A DNA stretch of 64,000 nt from Tindallia magadiensis. Lineage in GTDB: Bacteria > Bacillota > Clostridia > Peptostreptococcales > Tindalliaceae. Both the position numbers and the translations under genes were made by a program. The first letter of the stretch is position 1, and each line of letters begins with the position of its first letter. The stretch lies in the NCBI RefSeq assembly GCF_900113635.1, contig NZ_FOQA01000005.1, positions 1 through 64,000 of the forward strand, read 5' to 3'. The notes under the pieces are model-generated. The model saw only the letters and a list, made by a program, of their open reading frames with translations. It was not told the origin of the DNA and ran no database searches. Positions 9,033 through 17,730 of the stretch are shown in pieces.

Positions 9033-10149
9033 ACTGCCTGTTTTTAATCTCTTCAATAAAGAATAATCGCTTCAAATTATTATTTACATCTCCAGCCATC
9101 ATGTTCATCCCTTCCGCAACTCGCTCTACTTCTTCGTCCACATGGCGTATGTTTTCAGATATATCAACCATTCCACTACTCATTTCTTCTGTCAGCCTAA
9201 ACAGATTCAGAAAGTGGCTTTCCATTTCCTTTACTAAGGCTGTAGATTCCATAAAGTCCTTGCGGCTTTTTTCCAGCGTTTCTCTGGTTTGGTTGGTTTC
9301 TGCCAAAGAGGTTGTCACATAATCTGTAATCTGAGATACCGCCGCATCTACTTCTTCCGATAAGCATCGAACTTCATTGGCTACCACTTGAAACCCAGCG
9401 CCTTCTTTCCCGGCTCTCGAAGCCTCTATTGTTGCATTTAAGGAAAGTAGATTCGTCTGTTTTGAAATACGATGAATCCCATTCAATAATTCAAATATTT
9501 TTTTCATTTGTGATTCTAATCTGCTGATATGATTCATATGATCATCGGATATTTGATTAATCAGATGAACTCGTTTCACTACCTCATTTAAGACGTGTTG
9601 TCCATTGCAAGTAACTTCTTTAGCAAACATGCTCTTTGTTTCGTGCATGTTTGCTACCGAGGTAATACGTGTGATAATTTCTGCCAGCTCTGTTACGTCT
9701 TTCACCTTATTGGAAATACTTCCCATTTGTTTGTTAGACTCTTCTTTTTGAATTTCTGTCATTAGATCAAAAAAATTATCTAAAGAGATAATTCCTGCCA
9801 CTCTTTCATTGGCTGTGATTACAATATGTTCTCCAAAATCTCCTTGATATCGATGAATTTTCTGCATGACATCTAACATCGTATCGTTTTCGTTTACCAT
9901 TAGCAACGCCGTATGCATCATTTTGCTGACAGATTTATTAGGATATAAAAAAGGACCGTATAAGGTACTTAGTTGAGCATATATTCGTTCTTTGATTAAC
10001 AAACCTACCGGCTTTCTTTCTTCTATCACCACAATGCAATCCGTGTTATCATCATATAGCTGTATTGCCTTTTCCAATTTTATTTCGCCATGAATTTCTG
10101 GGCATTTTCTTCCATAATTTTTAATTGATGCGGATAATAAATCTACCAT
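9013..10149 (-). CDS. Cytosolic CBS-domain methyl-accepting chemotaxis protein
   Basis: The 378-aa protein has no transmembrane segment. Residues of about 20-140 resemble a CBS pair (segments such as DCIVVIEERKPVGLLIKE and EHIVITANERVAGIISLD). The C-terminal part is a methyl-accepting signalling domain with the hairpin tip NLLSLNATIEASRAGKEGAGF. CBS pairs usually bind adenine nucleotides, so the receptor may report an internal energy or nucleotide signal to CheA/CheW. It lies 90 bp downstream of the EAL/CBS gene, which carries a similar CBS-like region, so the two probably share a signal and a transcript. Confidence 0.75.
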   Translation of the reverse strand: MVDLLSASIKNYGRKCPEIHGEIKLEKAIQLYDDNTDCIVVIEERKPVGLLIKERIYAQLSTLYGPFLYPNKSVSKMMHTALLMVNENDTMLDVMQKIHRYQGDFGEHIVITANERVAGIISLDNFFDLMTEIQKEESNKQMGSISNKVKDVTELAEIITRITSVANMHETKSMFAKEVTCNGQHVLNEVVKRVHLINQISDDHMNHISRLESQMKKIFELLNGIHRISKQTNLLSLNATIEASRAGKEGAGFQVVANEVRCLSEEVDAAVSQITDYVTTSLAETNQTRETLEKSRKDFMESTALVKEMESHFLNLFRLTEEMSSGMVDISENIRHVDEEVERVAEGMNMMAGDVNNNLKRLFFIEEIKNRQFRDFSA

Positions 10150-10239
10150 TTAGCTCTTCCTTTCTTTTATGTCCTATTGAATTTATTAACCTTTTATCCA
10201 ACAGCGTTTCAGTGTAGCCCTTTTCTTTTTTAATTATTA

Positions 10240-11469
10240 TTAGGCTTCGCTGCAACCTGCCGCCGTTTCCAAAAGAGCTGCAATAGAAATAATTCCGTAA
10301 TAATCCCCTTCCCGAGTTATCACTATATAATCATACTTATTCTCTTCTTTACGAGTGATTGCTTTGAAAGATGCCTCTTTTACTGATAAAAAATCCGGAA
10401 TAATCATGGGTTGCTCGTCCATCACTTCCTCCACTTTTTTTTCAAGAAACAGACCTATTTCATTCTCCGCTTTTATTCTCAGATACTCCAATTTATTGCG
10501 CATGATTAGTCCAACAGGTCGATCTTCCTTAAGAATCACCACTCCCTGCCGATGATTATTATTCATAAATAAGGCATCAGCGTCCTTTACGCTGTGATGG
10601 ACCGATAAAGTTTGATCCTGTACGGCAATATCCTTTACCTGAAAAAAGGCCCCATATTGAGCTATCTTTCTTCTATTCTGGTTCCACTGAATAATAAAAT
10701 GCTTCACACTTTCTGCTATTGCTTTTCCTTGCTTTTCCGGTTTTCCCAGCCAATAACCCTGACCATAATCAATTTCCAATTCTATTAATTTTTTACATTC
10801 GTCTATTGTTTCAATCCCTTCAGCAATCAATTGAATGCCCGCGCTAAAAGAAAAAGTGCGAATACTTTTAAGCAACTCCCATTTTAGTCGATCTTTATCA
10901 ACATTGCGGACTAACTCCATATCAATTTTTATATATTCCGGTCTTGTTTCAGCAACCGTCCTAAGGCCTGAATAACCACTTCCTGCATCATCTACCGCTA
11001 CTGAATATCCTTGTTCCCGATAAGAGTTGAGCATCTCGTTAAAGGCCGCATAATCTTTTATCGCGGTTTTTTCTGTAATTTCCATTACAATATCGGCGCA
11101 GTTCAGCTGAAACTCCTTTAACTTTTGCTTTGTAAACCCTCTTTGAAATTCTGGATCTCGGATACTCAAAGGATCTATGTTAATAAAAAGTTTTTTCTTC
11201 CCTATAAACCGGCTGCCATTATCAATCGCTTTTTCTCGACAAAGAAGGTCTAGTTTCCACACTTCTCCTATCCGATGAGCATATTCAAATAAATAATCCG
11301 GCCGATAAAAACTACTATCCACCGGTCCTCGACTCAGAGCTTCATATCCCAATACTTCTCCGGTTCTTAACGATACAATCGGTTGAAACAGTGAATGTAT
11401 TTTTCCCCCATTCAGTATATACTTAAACACTTGATAATCTGTATTTGGCATTTTTTTCTCTACAGCCAT
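10240..11469 (-). CDS. c-di-GMP phosphodiesterase, EAL domain plus CBS-like domain
   Basis: The 409-aa protein carries an EAL domain over residues of about 15-250 with motifs that appear catalytically complete: YEALSRGP, FINIDPLS, MEITEKTA, VDDAGSGYSGL, YIKIDMELV, AEGIET and QGYWLGKP. The region after about residue 265 resembles a CBS pair (GVVILKEDRPVGLIMRN, YDYIVITREGDYYGIISIAAL). No membrane segment is seen. It should hydrolyse c-di-GMP to pGpG, possibly tuned by a nucleotide bound to the CBS region. It is upstream of, and probably cotranscribed with, the CBS-chemoreceptor gene. Confidence 0.85.
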   Translation of the reverse strand: MAVEKKMPNTDYQVFKYILNGGKIHSLFQPIVSLRTGEVLGYEALSRGPVDSSFYRPDYLFEYAHRIGEVWKLDLLCREKAIDNGSRFIGKKKLFINIDPLSIRDPEFQRGFTKQKLKEFQLNCADIVMEITEKTAIKDYAAFNEMLNSYREQGYSVAVDDAGSGYSGLRTVAETRPEYIKIDMELVRNVDKDRLKWELLKSIRTFSFSAGIQLIAEGIETIDECKKLIELEIDYGQGYWLGKPEKQGKAIAESVKHFIIQWNQNRRKIAQYGAFFQVKDIAVQDQTLSVHHSVKDADALFMNNNHRQGVVILKEDRPVGLIMRNKLEYLRIKAENEIGLFLEKKVEEVMDEQPMIIPDFLSVKEASFKAITRKEENKYDYIVITREGDYYGIISIAALLETAAGCSEA

Positions 11470-11738
11470 CGAATCGTCCTTTCACTTCTTGTAGAAGTAA
11501 TCCATATTTTATTTCTTCTACATCACCGTACCACAAAGGCAATACCTAATTGTTAGGAACATGTAAAATCTATTCAAAAGATTTCTTTACAGAATCTTAA
11601 CTCAAAATTGATTGTTTTCTTTCTGTCTCTTGATATGCTTTTATTAGCAATTATGCGGCATGGCTTAATCACATCAATATTACTATTACCATTTTGCCCA
11701 TAAAAAAAGATCAGTACTCTGACCTTGAATCCTTAACA

Positions 11739-11791
11739 AAAGCTGCTCCATCAGGAAAAAAATGGCTAAAAAAATTAACGGAAGCAGCTAT
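11739..11791. terminator. Second terminator-like hairpin after the chemoreceptor gene
   Basis: Arms of about 9-10 bp with one bulge (left at 11743-11751, right near 11780-11789) are separated by an AT-rich loop and followed by T-rich sequence on the minus strand. Confidence 0.45.
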
Positions 11792-11834
11792 TTTATTGTG
11801 AATACCCCTGTAACAATACAGTTTGAATTAACAC

Positions 11835-11891
11835 AATTAAAAACCACCAGCAGCCAGTAACGTACAACGAACAGCTCGGTGGTTTTAAATT
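11835..11891 (-). terminator. Intrinsic terminator of the sensorless chemoreceptor gene
   Basis: Arms at 11835-11848 and 11878-11891 pair over about 13 bp (core ACCACC/GGTGGT) directly after the stop codon, followed on the minus strand by T-rich sequence. Confidence 0.65.
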
Positions 11892-11896
11892 GTTTC

Positions 11897-13201
11897 TTAT
11901 GCTTTGATTTTCATCAATTTTTGTTTTGTTTCTGTTGCCTGCTCCGTCATTTCGCTAGTAGATTCATTAATCCCTCTTAAGCTATGACTGGTTGTTTCAA
12001 TAAGTTCATTGGCATTTTCTACGGCTTCTTCAATAAACTCTGTTTGGCTGTTGATTTGATCCATTAAAGCTGAAAGATCCTGTGAAAAATCTGCCTGCTT
12101 TTGATTTGTCTCATTAATTTCCTGAATACGATGATCCACTTTTTCAATCTGTGTAACTATCCCAGTCAACGTGTTTTTTGTATTATCGGCGGCATCTTTA
12201 ATCTCATCCAAAGTTAATGAAGCTTCTTGCATCTCCGAGCCTAGCTCTTGTATCCCATCTTTTAAAGCCGCCATGGTTTCTTCTATTTCTTCCGCCGAAG
12301 AGCTGGTTTCTTCTGCCAACGTATTTACCTCGTCAGCTACCACCGCAAAGCCTTTTCCCGCTTCACCAGCCCGCGCACTTTCTATTTTTGCATTAATTGC
12401 TAAAATACCCGTTTGACGTGATATCTTTTGAATCGTTTCTGTTACCAAGCTAATTTTATCAGAGTAATCCTGTAAAACTTCTGTCGTTTTTGTCAACCGA
12501 TTAAAAGAGTCTGTCGTATTATCAACTTTCTCTTCCACCCCTTGTGCTGCCTTTTGACCTTTTGCTGCTAGCTGTTTTGCTTCGTTGGATCTTTCCAATA
12601 TTCTTTCAGAGGATTCCATAATTTTTTGACTGCGTTCCCGCAAAAGCGTCGAATCTTGTACTGCTTTTTCAACCGTTTGGGTGGTATCATGAATTTTATG
12701 CTCAATATTACCAGTACGTTCTCTAATTCCTTCCATATTTTGAGCAATCAACTCTGTATTCCGACTAAGCTCCTGACTAACGATTTCTATCTTCTCCGTT
12801 GATATCGTTGACTGTTTCACCATATCAGCCAAACTATCAATCATATCGTTAATCCCTACTCCCAGCTTACCAATTTCATCATTTTTTGTAATCTCCAGTC
12901 TTTCAGACAAATCGCCGTCAGCTACTTTTTGGACCAGTCTGTTTAGTCTTTTAATTCGGTTCAATATAATCCATTTAACTGCATAAATCATAAAAACCGT
13001 CAAGATAATTAAGTTGGTAAAGGAGGTGATTATGGTTATAATTTCCAGGTTTGCCAACCCTACACGATCAACCTGCTGATTAATCATGCCGGCTAAAAAA
13101 GGAGTAATCAACTGTGCCACAACAATAATAACAATAAACTTTAGTGTGATCGAGTTCGTAATCTTGTTCAGATCTTTTGCTTCATCGGTTTTCTTCATCA
13201 T
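11897..13201 (-). CDS. Methyl-accepting chemotaxis protein lacking a periplasmic sensor domain
   Basis: The 434-aa protein has two membrane segments (about residues 23-42 and 52-76) separated by only about ten residues, so there is no extracellular sensor. A HAMP domain (RIKRLNRLVQKVADGDLSER) and a signalling domain with the tip [21 protein letters not shown] follow. Such receptors may sense membrane state or signal through partners. It is a separate unit closed by a hairpin at 11835-11891. Confidence 0.85.
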   Translation of the reverse strand: MMKKTDEAKDLNKITNSITLKFIVIIVVAQLITPFLAGMINQQVDRVGLANLEIITIITSFTNLIILTVFMIYAVKWIILNRIKRLNRLVQKVADGDLSERLEITKNDEIGKLGVGINDMIDSLADMVKQSTISTEKIEIVSQELSRNTELIAQNMEGIRERTGNIEHKIHDTTQTVEKAVQDSTLLRERSQKIMESSERILERSNEAKQLAAKGQKAAQGVEEKVDNTTDSFNRLTKTTEVLQDYSDKISLVTETIQKISRQTGILAINAKIESARAGEAGKGFAVVADEVNTLAEETSSSAEEIEETMAALKDGIQELGSEMQEASLTLDEIKDAADNTKNTLTGIVTQIEKVDHRIQEINETNQKQADFSQDLSALMDQINSQTEFIEEAVENANELIETTSHSLRGINESTSEMTEQATETKQKLMKIKA

Positions 13202-13391
13202 AAACGCCCCTTTGTTTCATTTCTTTGTTTCATCACTTGTCTGTAGAGTTATACCCTATTATATCAAAAGGATGCAACTTATCATGAATTCACCATTACC
13301 ATCAATTTTTTTGTTATCTTTTATCCAGCCTGATTTTATTATCGTTTGATTGCTATTTACTATTTTTTTGCTTTCAAAATCAATCTTATCT

Positions 13392-14012
13392 TTACTTGAT
13401 GCCCATTTCGCTTTTAAGGGCTTCAAACACCCCCCACTCTTCCTGAGGTACTAATGTTTTATAAATGCACCACACTTCGTTTGCATCTTCCACATAAAAA
13501 TCAATGCTCCGACAATCGTATGAAAAAGAAAGAATCCCGCCGCCGCACACCTTCCATATGCCAACATCTTTGATGCTAAGTTCTTTTTTAAGTTGCAGTT
13601 CTTCATTTTTCATTTTAAATAAGAGAATTCTTTTATCTGTTAATACATACATTTCGTTCAGAGCAAAGAAATTTATCTTAACCCAAGAATAAATTAATTT
13701 TGAATAGCCCAGCAAAAACAGGAAGGCTATCAGGTAAAAAATAAACTCTATATGAATAAACCCCAGTAAATGAACAAAAAATACCACTATCATCAACAAA
13801 AACCCGACAGTCGCCAAGAAATACGTATGAATTTGCGCTAAAAAAGCAGCGCCCTTAAACAAACATATTCCTGCAGCTCCTAATGCTGACATTGGCGAAA
13901 AACTTTGTTTTTCTTCTCTCTGGCGTACTTTCTCGCTGCCTTCTTCACTCCACTTTACCTTTTCTCCCGGCTGAAGAAATTTTTTCAGCTCTCCTTCATA
14001 GTTATACTTCAC
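13392..14012 (-). CDS. Membrane protein with bacterial PH-like C-terminal region
   Basis: I do not recognise a named family. The 206-aa product has a soluble N-terminal 45 residues, then three or four hydrophobic segments (about residues 45-125). A C-terminal stretch beginning YVLTDKRILLFKM resembles the membrane-linked PH domains of YdbT/YvbH-type proteins. The GTG at 14012 is chosen as start because it follows AAGGAGGAGG at good spacing; the longer frame would translate that site. It is the last gene of a unit with the RDD protein and SppA. Confidence 0.6.
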   Translation of the reverse strand: MKYNYEGELKKFLQPGEKVKWSEEGSEKVRQREEKQSFSPMSALGAAGICLFKGAAFLAQIHTYFLATVGFLLMIVVFFVHLLGFIHIEFIFYLIAFLFLLGYSKLIYSWVKINFFALNEMYVLTDKRILLFKMKNEELQLKKELSIKDVGIWKVCGGGILSFSYDCRSIDFYVEDANEVWCIYKTLVPQEEWGVFEALKSEMGIK

Positions 14013-14058
14013 TCTGCCTCCTCCTTGCAAAAGAATGATGATCTATGATAGTTTTTCG

Positions 14059-14595
14059 TCAATTGTCGCTTTGCAAGCTGTTATCAGTTATTTTCGGTAC
14101 CTGAATCATCCACTGTTTTTCTATCAATGGATCAACTACCACATAGGTATCTACTAAAAGATCATGCCAGCCCTGATTTTTTTTACTGATAACAGCCCAA
14201 AGATACCCTATATGAACACCAAAAAATTGAGAAATAGTTCTACCTGCCACTTCTCTTAGTAAAACCGTTTTCCAATCTAATGGCTCACCATTCTTTTGAA
14301 TGACACGTATACCCATCACCATTTTTCCTAAGGTTTGACCCCATATCTTCGTAAAAAGACTAAAATAAACAGCCCCTGCCACTCCGATGGTCATCAGTTG
14401 CATGGCAAAGAAAGGAATCCGCCATACCATCCCACCACTAATAGCACCTAGTATTACACCTATTCCACTAACAACAATCATATCCAGCACGTAAGCTGTC
14501 AGTCGATCTGCCATACGTGCTAACCGATAATCTTCCCACTCTTGTTTACTAAAACACGTCATTACTTCCTGTTCTTTTATTTCTTTATCCATCAT
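14059..14595 (-). CDS. RDD-family membrane protein
   Basis: The 178-aa protein contains the RDD fingerprint: RMADRLTAYVLDMIVV near residues 28-43 and GQTLGKMVMGIRVIQKNGEPLDW further on. There are three hydrophobic segments. Function of the family is poorly defined; some members are linked to ion or metabolite transport. It sits 13 bp after sppA and 46 bp before the PH-like membrane protein, which suggests a joint role in envelope maintenance. Confidence 0.8.
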   Translation of the reverse strand: MMDKEIKEQEVMTCFSKQEWEDYRLARMADRLTAYVLDMIVVSGIGVILGAISGGMVWRIPFFAMQLMTIGVAGAVYFSLFTKIWGQTLGKMVMGIRVIQKNGEPLDWKTVLLREVAGRTISQFFGVHIGYLWAVISKKNQGWHDLLVDTYVVVDPLIEKQWMIQVPKITDNSLQSDN

Positions 14596-14608
14596 TACCC
14601 AGCACCTC

Positions 14609-15601
14609 CTAATAAGTCCACAAATACATAGGCGTAGGATAGTGTTCTGTCGAAATTGGTATTGGATAGCGCGGGGAGGAATGATTAAGTAACAGATTCT
14701 CCAACATTGTCAATCGTTGATTTCCATTAAGGAAATGCTGCCAACCAAATGTACTCTTTTGCCTTAAAATAAGAACCGTTGCATCTTCGCTGCCTGAGAT
14801 CATCTTTGCTTTTTCTACAGCATCTTCAAATCTTCCCAAAGAATCAACCAGTCCATTTTGCAAAGCTTGAGAGCCAGTAAAAATTCTCCCGTCAGCTAGT
14901 TTTTCAACTTTTTTCAAATCCATTCCTCTTCCTTCAACGATTGCTTCCACGAAAAATTGATGCATTTCATCAATAATGCTTTGCATTACTTCCCGTTCTT
15001 CCTCTTCCATATTTCTTAAGGGATTCATTAAATCTTTTAACTCACCACTTTTAATGGTTGCATCTTCCACGCCCCAGTTTTCAGCTAGCTGATGCAAGTT
15101 GATACTTTGCATAATCACCCCAATGGAACCGGTTATGGTGTTTCGTGTCGCCATAATGTGATCCGCCGGCGCTGCAATATAATATCCGCCTGAAGCCGCT
15201 ACCTGGTCCATAAAAACAACCATGGGCTTTTCATTTTCATTCTTTAGTGACATAATCCGTTGAAAAATTTCATCACTCTCTGAAACGCCGCCTCCCGGTG
15301 AGTTAACATAAAGAACAATTGCTTTTACATCCTCATTTTCATACACCGTTTCCAGTCTCTTTAAAAAGGAATCATGATGATACTCCTGCTCATTAAAAAC
15401 ACCGCTGGTATCTCTGGCCGTAATGACTCCTGATACTTCTAAAACAGCAATGATCGACTCAGAACCACTCTCAATCGTGACTTCTTCCCATTCTTCTTCC
15501 GCAAAGAACATCTTTTCCGTTCTCCCTGTTGCATCAATGACAAACGAAATAATCAAAATAGCAATACACAGCCCTAATGCCGTCCAACGTTTTTTATTCA
15601 T
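14609..15601 (-). CDS. sppA: Signal peptide peptidase SppA
   Basis: The 330-aa serine protease has an N-terminal membrane anchor (about residues 8-23) and an S49 domain. The catalytic Ser is in AASGGYY (Ser137) and the general-base Lys in IKSGELKD (Lys189). The 52-residue spacing equals that of the Bacillus enzyme, whose Ser and Lys are at 147 and 199. It clears residual signal peptides and other membrane-buried fragments. It is the first gene of a three-gene unit with the RDD and PH-like proteins. Confidence 0.9.
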   Translation of the reverse strand: MNKKRWTALGLCIAILIISFVIDATGRTEKMFFAEEEWEEVTIESGSESIIAVLEVSGVITARDTSGVFNEQEYHHDSFLKRLETVYENEDVKAIVLYVNSPGGGVSESDEIFQRIMSLKNENEKPMVVFMDQVAASGGYYIAAPADHIMATRNTITGSIGVIMQSINLHQLAENWGVEDATIKSGELKDLMNPLRNMEEEEREVMQSIIDEMHQFFVEAIVEGRGMDLKKVEKLADGRIFTGSQALQNGLVDSLGRFEDAVEKAKMISGSEDATVLILRQKSTFGWQHFLNGNQRLTMLENLLLNHSSPRYPIPISTEHYPTPMYLWTY

Positions 15602-15725
15602 ATTGTCCTCCTTGTTTTATGTCTTCTAGACTTTTAGTACTATTATCTATCCTAGTCATTTATTAACGACAAAAACAGTAATAGTTCTGACAAAACACTT
15701 CCTCTACTAGAATATCATTTTTTTC

Positions 15726-15765
15726 ATCGAAAAACATTACTAAAAAATTAGTAATGTTTTTCGAT
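15726..15765. terminator. Perfect 18-bp AT-rich hairpin after the HD-GYP gene
   Basis: Arms at 15726-15743 and 15748-15765 pair perfectly around a 4-nt loop and end in T-rich sequence, so it probably terminates the long minus-strand block ending with the HD-GYP gene. Confidence 0.7.
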
Positions 15766-15805
15766 AGTTTATTATCGAGTGATCCTATATACTACTTCCT
15801 AGTTA

Positions 15806-16744
15806 TCAAATCGATAAAAACTTCTGGATTAAAATGGGATCGAATTGCGTTCCAGCACATCTTCTTAGTTCATCCTTCGCTTGATCCGGACTTAATATTT
15901 TTTTATATCCTCGTTCATAAACCATAGCATCGTAGGCATCAATAATTGTAATCATCCGTGCCTCAAACGGAATTTCGTCTCCTTTTAACCCCATGGGATA
16001 TCCCTTGCCATCCCATCTCTCATGATGTAGTAAAACACCTTCCGCTACGCCAGGGATCATGGTGATGCGTTTAGCAAGGTAGTACCCATATACAGGATGT
16101 TTTTTTAATCGTTGCCAATCACCTATTGTCAGACTTTGTGATTTTCTCAAAATAGCTTCTTCAACTCCAATTTTTCCTAAATCATGTAATTCTGCCGTGA
16201 ATATTAGTTTTTTCAACGACAATCCGCTTAAATTAAAACTTTTTCCAATTTGCGTTACCATGCTTCTCATTCGCCTGCTATGATGCAATACTTCCGGTGA
16301 CAATTCATCAAGCAAAATTCTCAAACTTTCCAATATCGTCAGTTTTTTAGAAATCATATTCTCCTCTTGTATACTCTTTTCTTTATACAAATAAATCATT
16401 TTACTATCTTTTTCACTATTACATTTGTATTTTTTGCTTTTTATACCGTCTATGGCTTCATACTCTCTATTTATGATAGACATTATTTCAATTAGTAAAT
16501 CCCAAATACTACCTGCATCGCCTACAGGTTTTTTGCTTTTTTCTATTGCTAAACTTAACTTTTTATCAATTTTAGAAAGTGGAAAGCTTATTCTTTGGCA
16601 AAAAACGACAAGTAAATTCAGTATATAGTTTACCAAGTATTCTTCCGTTTCAGCATTTACCAACTCTTGCACATAATCAATTTTAAGTGAGTTTTTTTCT
16701 CGATTAATTTGGTGAAATCTATACGTATCTAAATTATTCTCCAA
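15806..16744 (-). CDS. HD-GYP domain protein, probable c-di-GMP phosphodiesterase
   Basis: The 312-aa protein has an uncharacterised helical N-terminal half (about residues 1-140) and a C-terminal HD-GYP domain. The latter shows HSRRMRSM, AELHDLGKIGV, LLHHERWDGKGYP, the GYP-loop residues GLKGDEIP and IIDAYDAM. These metal-binding motifs are intact, so it should hydrolyse c-di-GMP. No receiver domain or membrane segment is visible. It closes the block that begins with the Tad pilus genes, a position that fits c-di-GMP control of piliation. Confidence 0.85.
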   Translation of the reverse strand: MENNLDTYRFHQINREKNSLKIDYVQELVNAETEEYLVNYILNLLVVFCQRISFPLSKIDKKLSLAIEKSKKPVGDAGSIWDLLIEIMSIINREYEAIDGIKSKKYKCNSEKDSKMIYLYKEKSIQEENMISKKLTILESLRILLDELSPEVLHHSRRMRSMVTQIGKSFNLSGLSLKKLIFTAELHDLGKIGVEEAILRKSQSLTIGDWQRLKKHPVYGYYLAKRITMIPGVAEGVLLHHERWDGKGYPMGLKGDEIPFEARMITIIDAYDAMVYERGYKKILSPDQAKDELRRCAGTQFDPILIQKFLSI

Positions 16745-16793
16745 TGGACTCCTCCCTATACGTTTTCCTTATCTATATAATAATATGCTATTA

Positions 16794-17657
16794 TCAAAAA
16801 CTTTCCTTCGGTAATGCCGCTCTTAGCATTTTGAACGCTGTGTAACTTATAACCCCAATGACTAGCCAAGTCAGAATCTCCATCGGAAGTTCTGAAATAA
16901 AAGTAGCTGCAATAACTACTGCCGGCACTCCTCCTAAAGCTAGCCCTACAGCAGCTCTGGAATCGAAGGCTCCATGCTTAATAAATTTTATGCTGCCAAT
17001 AGGCATAAGAAAAGCACAGGAACCCATCATAATGGGAAAAGCAGCAAGCTGATCCATTCCTAATAAGTAAACCAATGCCATGCACGGCGCATACAACCCT
17101 ACCCCTAGTGACATTAAAGCTCCCAGAACAAAGTTACCAACTACTGCCACTATAAGTTTTGCACCATCCAACCCTATCATATCTCCCGAAGCTGGCATCG
17201 CCTGAATTGCGTCTGTTCCCAGAATCATAATGATAGCTGTGATAATAAGTGCGAAACCCATTCCAAATTGAACTTTTGTTTCCGACAAACCAGATACTAT
17301 ATCAGCTCCTACATGAGCTCCTAAGGCAGCCGCAAGAATCATAAAAACAAGCGTTAATGGATCCACTTCCACTCGTTGAATAAAAATAAACGCCATTGTT
17401 ACTACCGGTAATGTATGCCCTACTAGCATTGTTCCAGGAATGATACGATCATTTACCATTTTTGTATGTCGATACCAGGAAGCAGTAGGAGCAAAGCTTC
17501 CTATTCCAAGAGAGTCAAAAAAATCAGTTACAAATCCTATCACCAACATATGAACAGAGGGGAGTCCCTCAAAATAATGATACAGTGATTGACCTAATTT
17601 TGTTATATATAGTATTGTCATTACACCAAGAACAGCTAAGAATCCCGTAATAATCAT
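16794..17657 (-). CDS. TauE/SafE-family sulfite/sulfonate-type permease
   Basis: The 287-aa protein is hydrophobic throughout, with about eight transmembrane segments and the duplicated TauE-like pattern: GFVTDFFDSLGIGSFAPT in the first half and GVGLYAPCMALVYLLGMD in the second. Family members move sulfite, sulfonates or other small anions. Genes on both sides are unrelated to sulfur, so its job in this locus is unclear. Confidence 0.8.
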   Translation of the reverse strand: MIITGFLAVLGVMTILYITKLGQSLYHYFEGLPSVHMLVIGFVTDFFDSLGIGSFAPTASWYRHTKMVNDRIIPGTMLVGHTLPVVTMAFIFIQRVEVDPLTLVFMILAAALGAHVGADIVSGLSETKVQFGMGFALIITAIIMILGTDAIQAMPASGDMIGLDGAKLIVAVVGNFVLGALMSLGVGLYAPCMALVYLLGMDQLAAFPIMMGSCAFLMPIGSIKFIKHGAFDSRAAVGLALGGVPAVVIAATFISELPMEILTWLVIGVISYTAFKMLRAALPKESF

Positions 17658-17730
17658 TGAAATACCCTCCTACTTTCCACTTATATAAACATGTGTGTAT
17701 GTCAGTCTGTGCACAAATCTTTAAGCCCTC

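Larger units (their letters stand above)
11470..11896. other. Non-coding interval with two terminator-like hairpins
   Basis: No coding region is evident. The right part holds two hairpins described separately. The remainder (about 11470-11730) presumably contains the promoter of the EAL gene, but I could not assign clear -35/-10 boxes. I looked for c-di-GMP riboswitch features on the minus strand and saw none. Confidence 0.5.

Noticed and set aside
11470-11740. Possible c-di-GMP riboswitch before the EAL gene
   Set aside because: None of the conserved core motifs was found on the minus strand.
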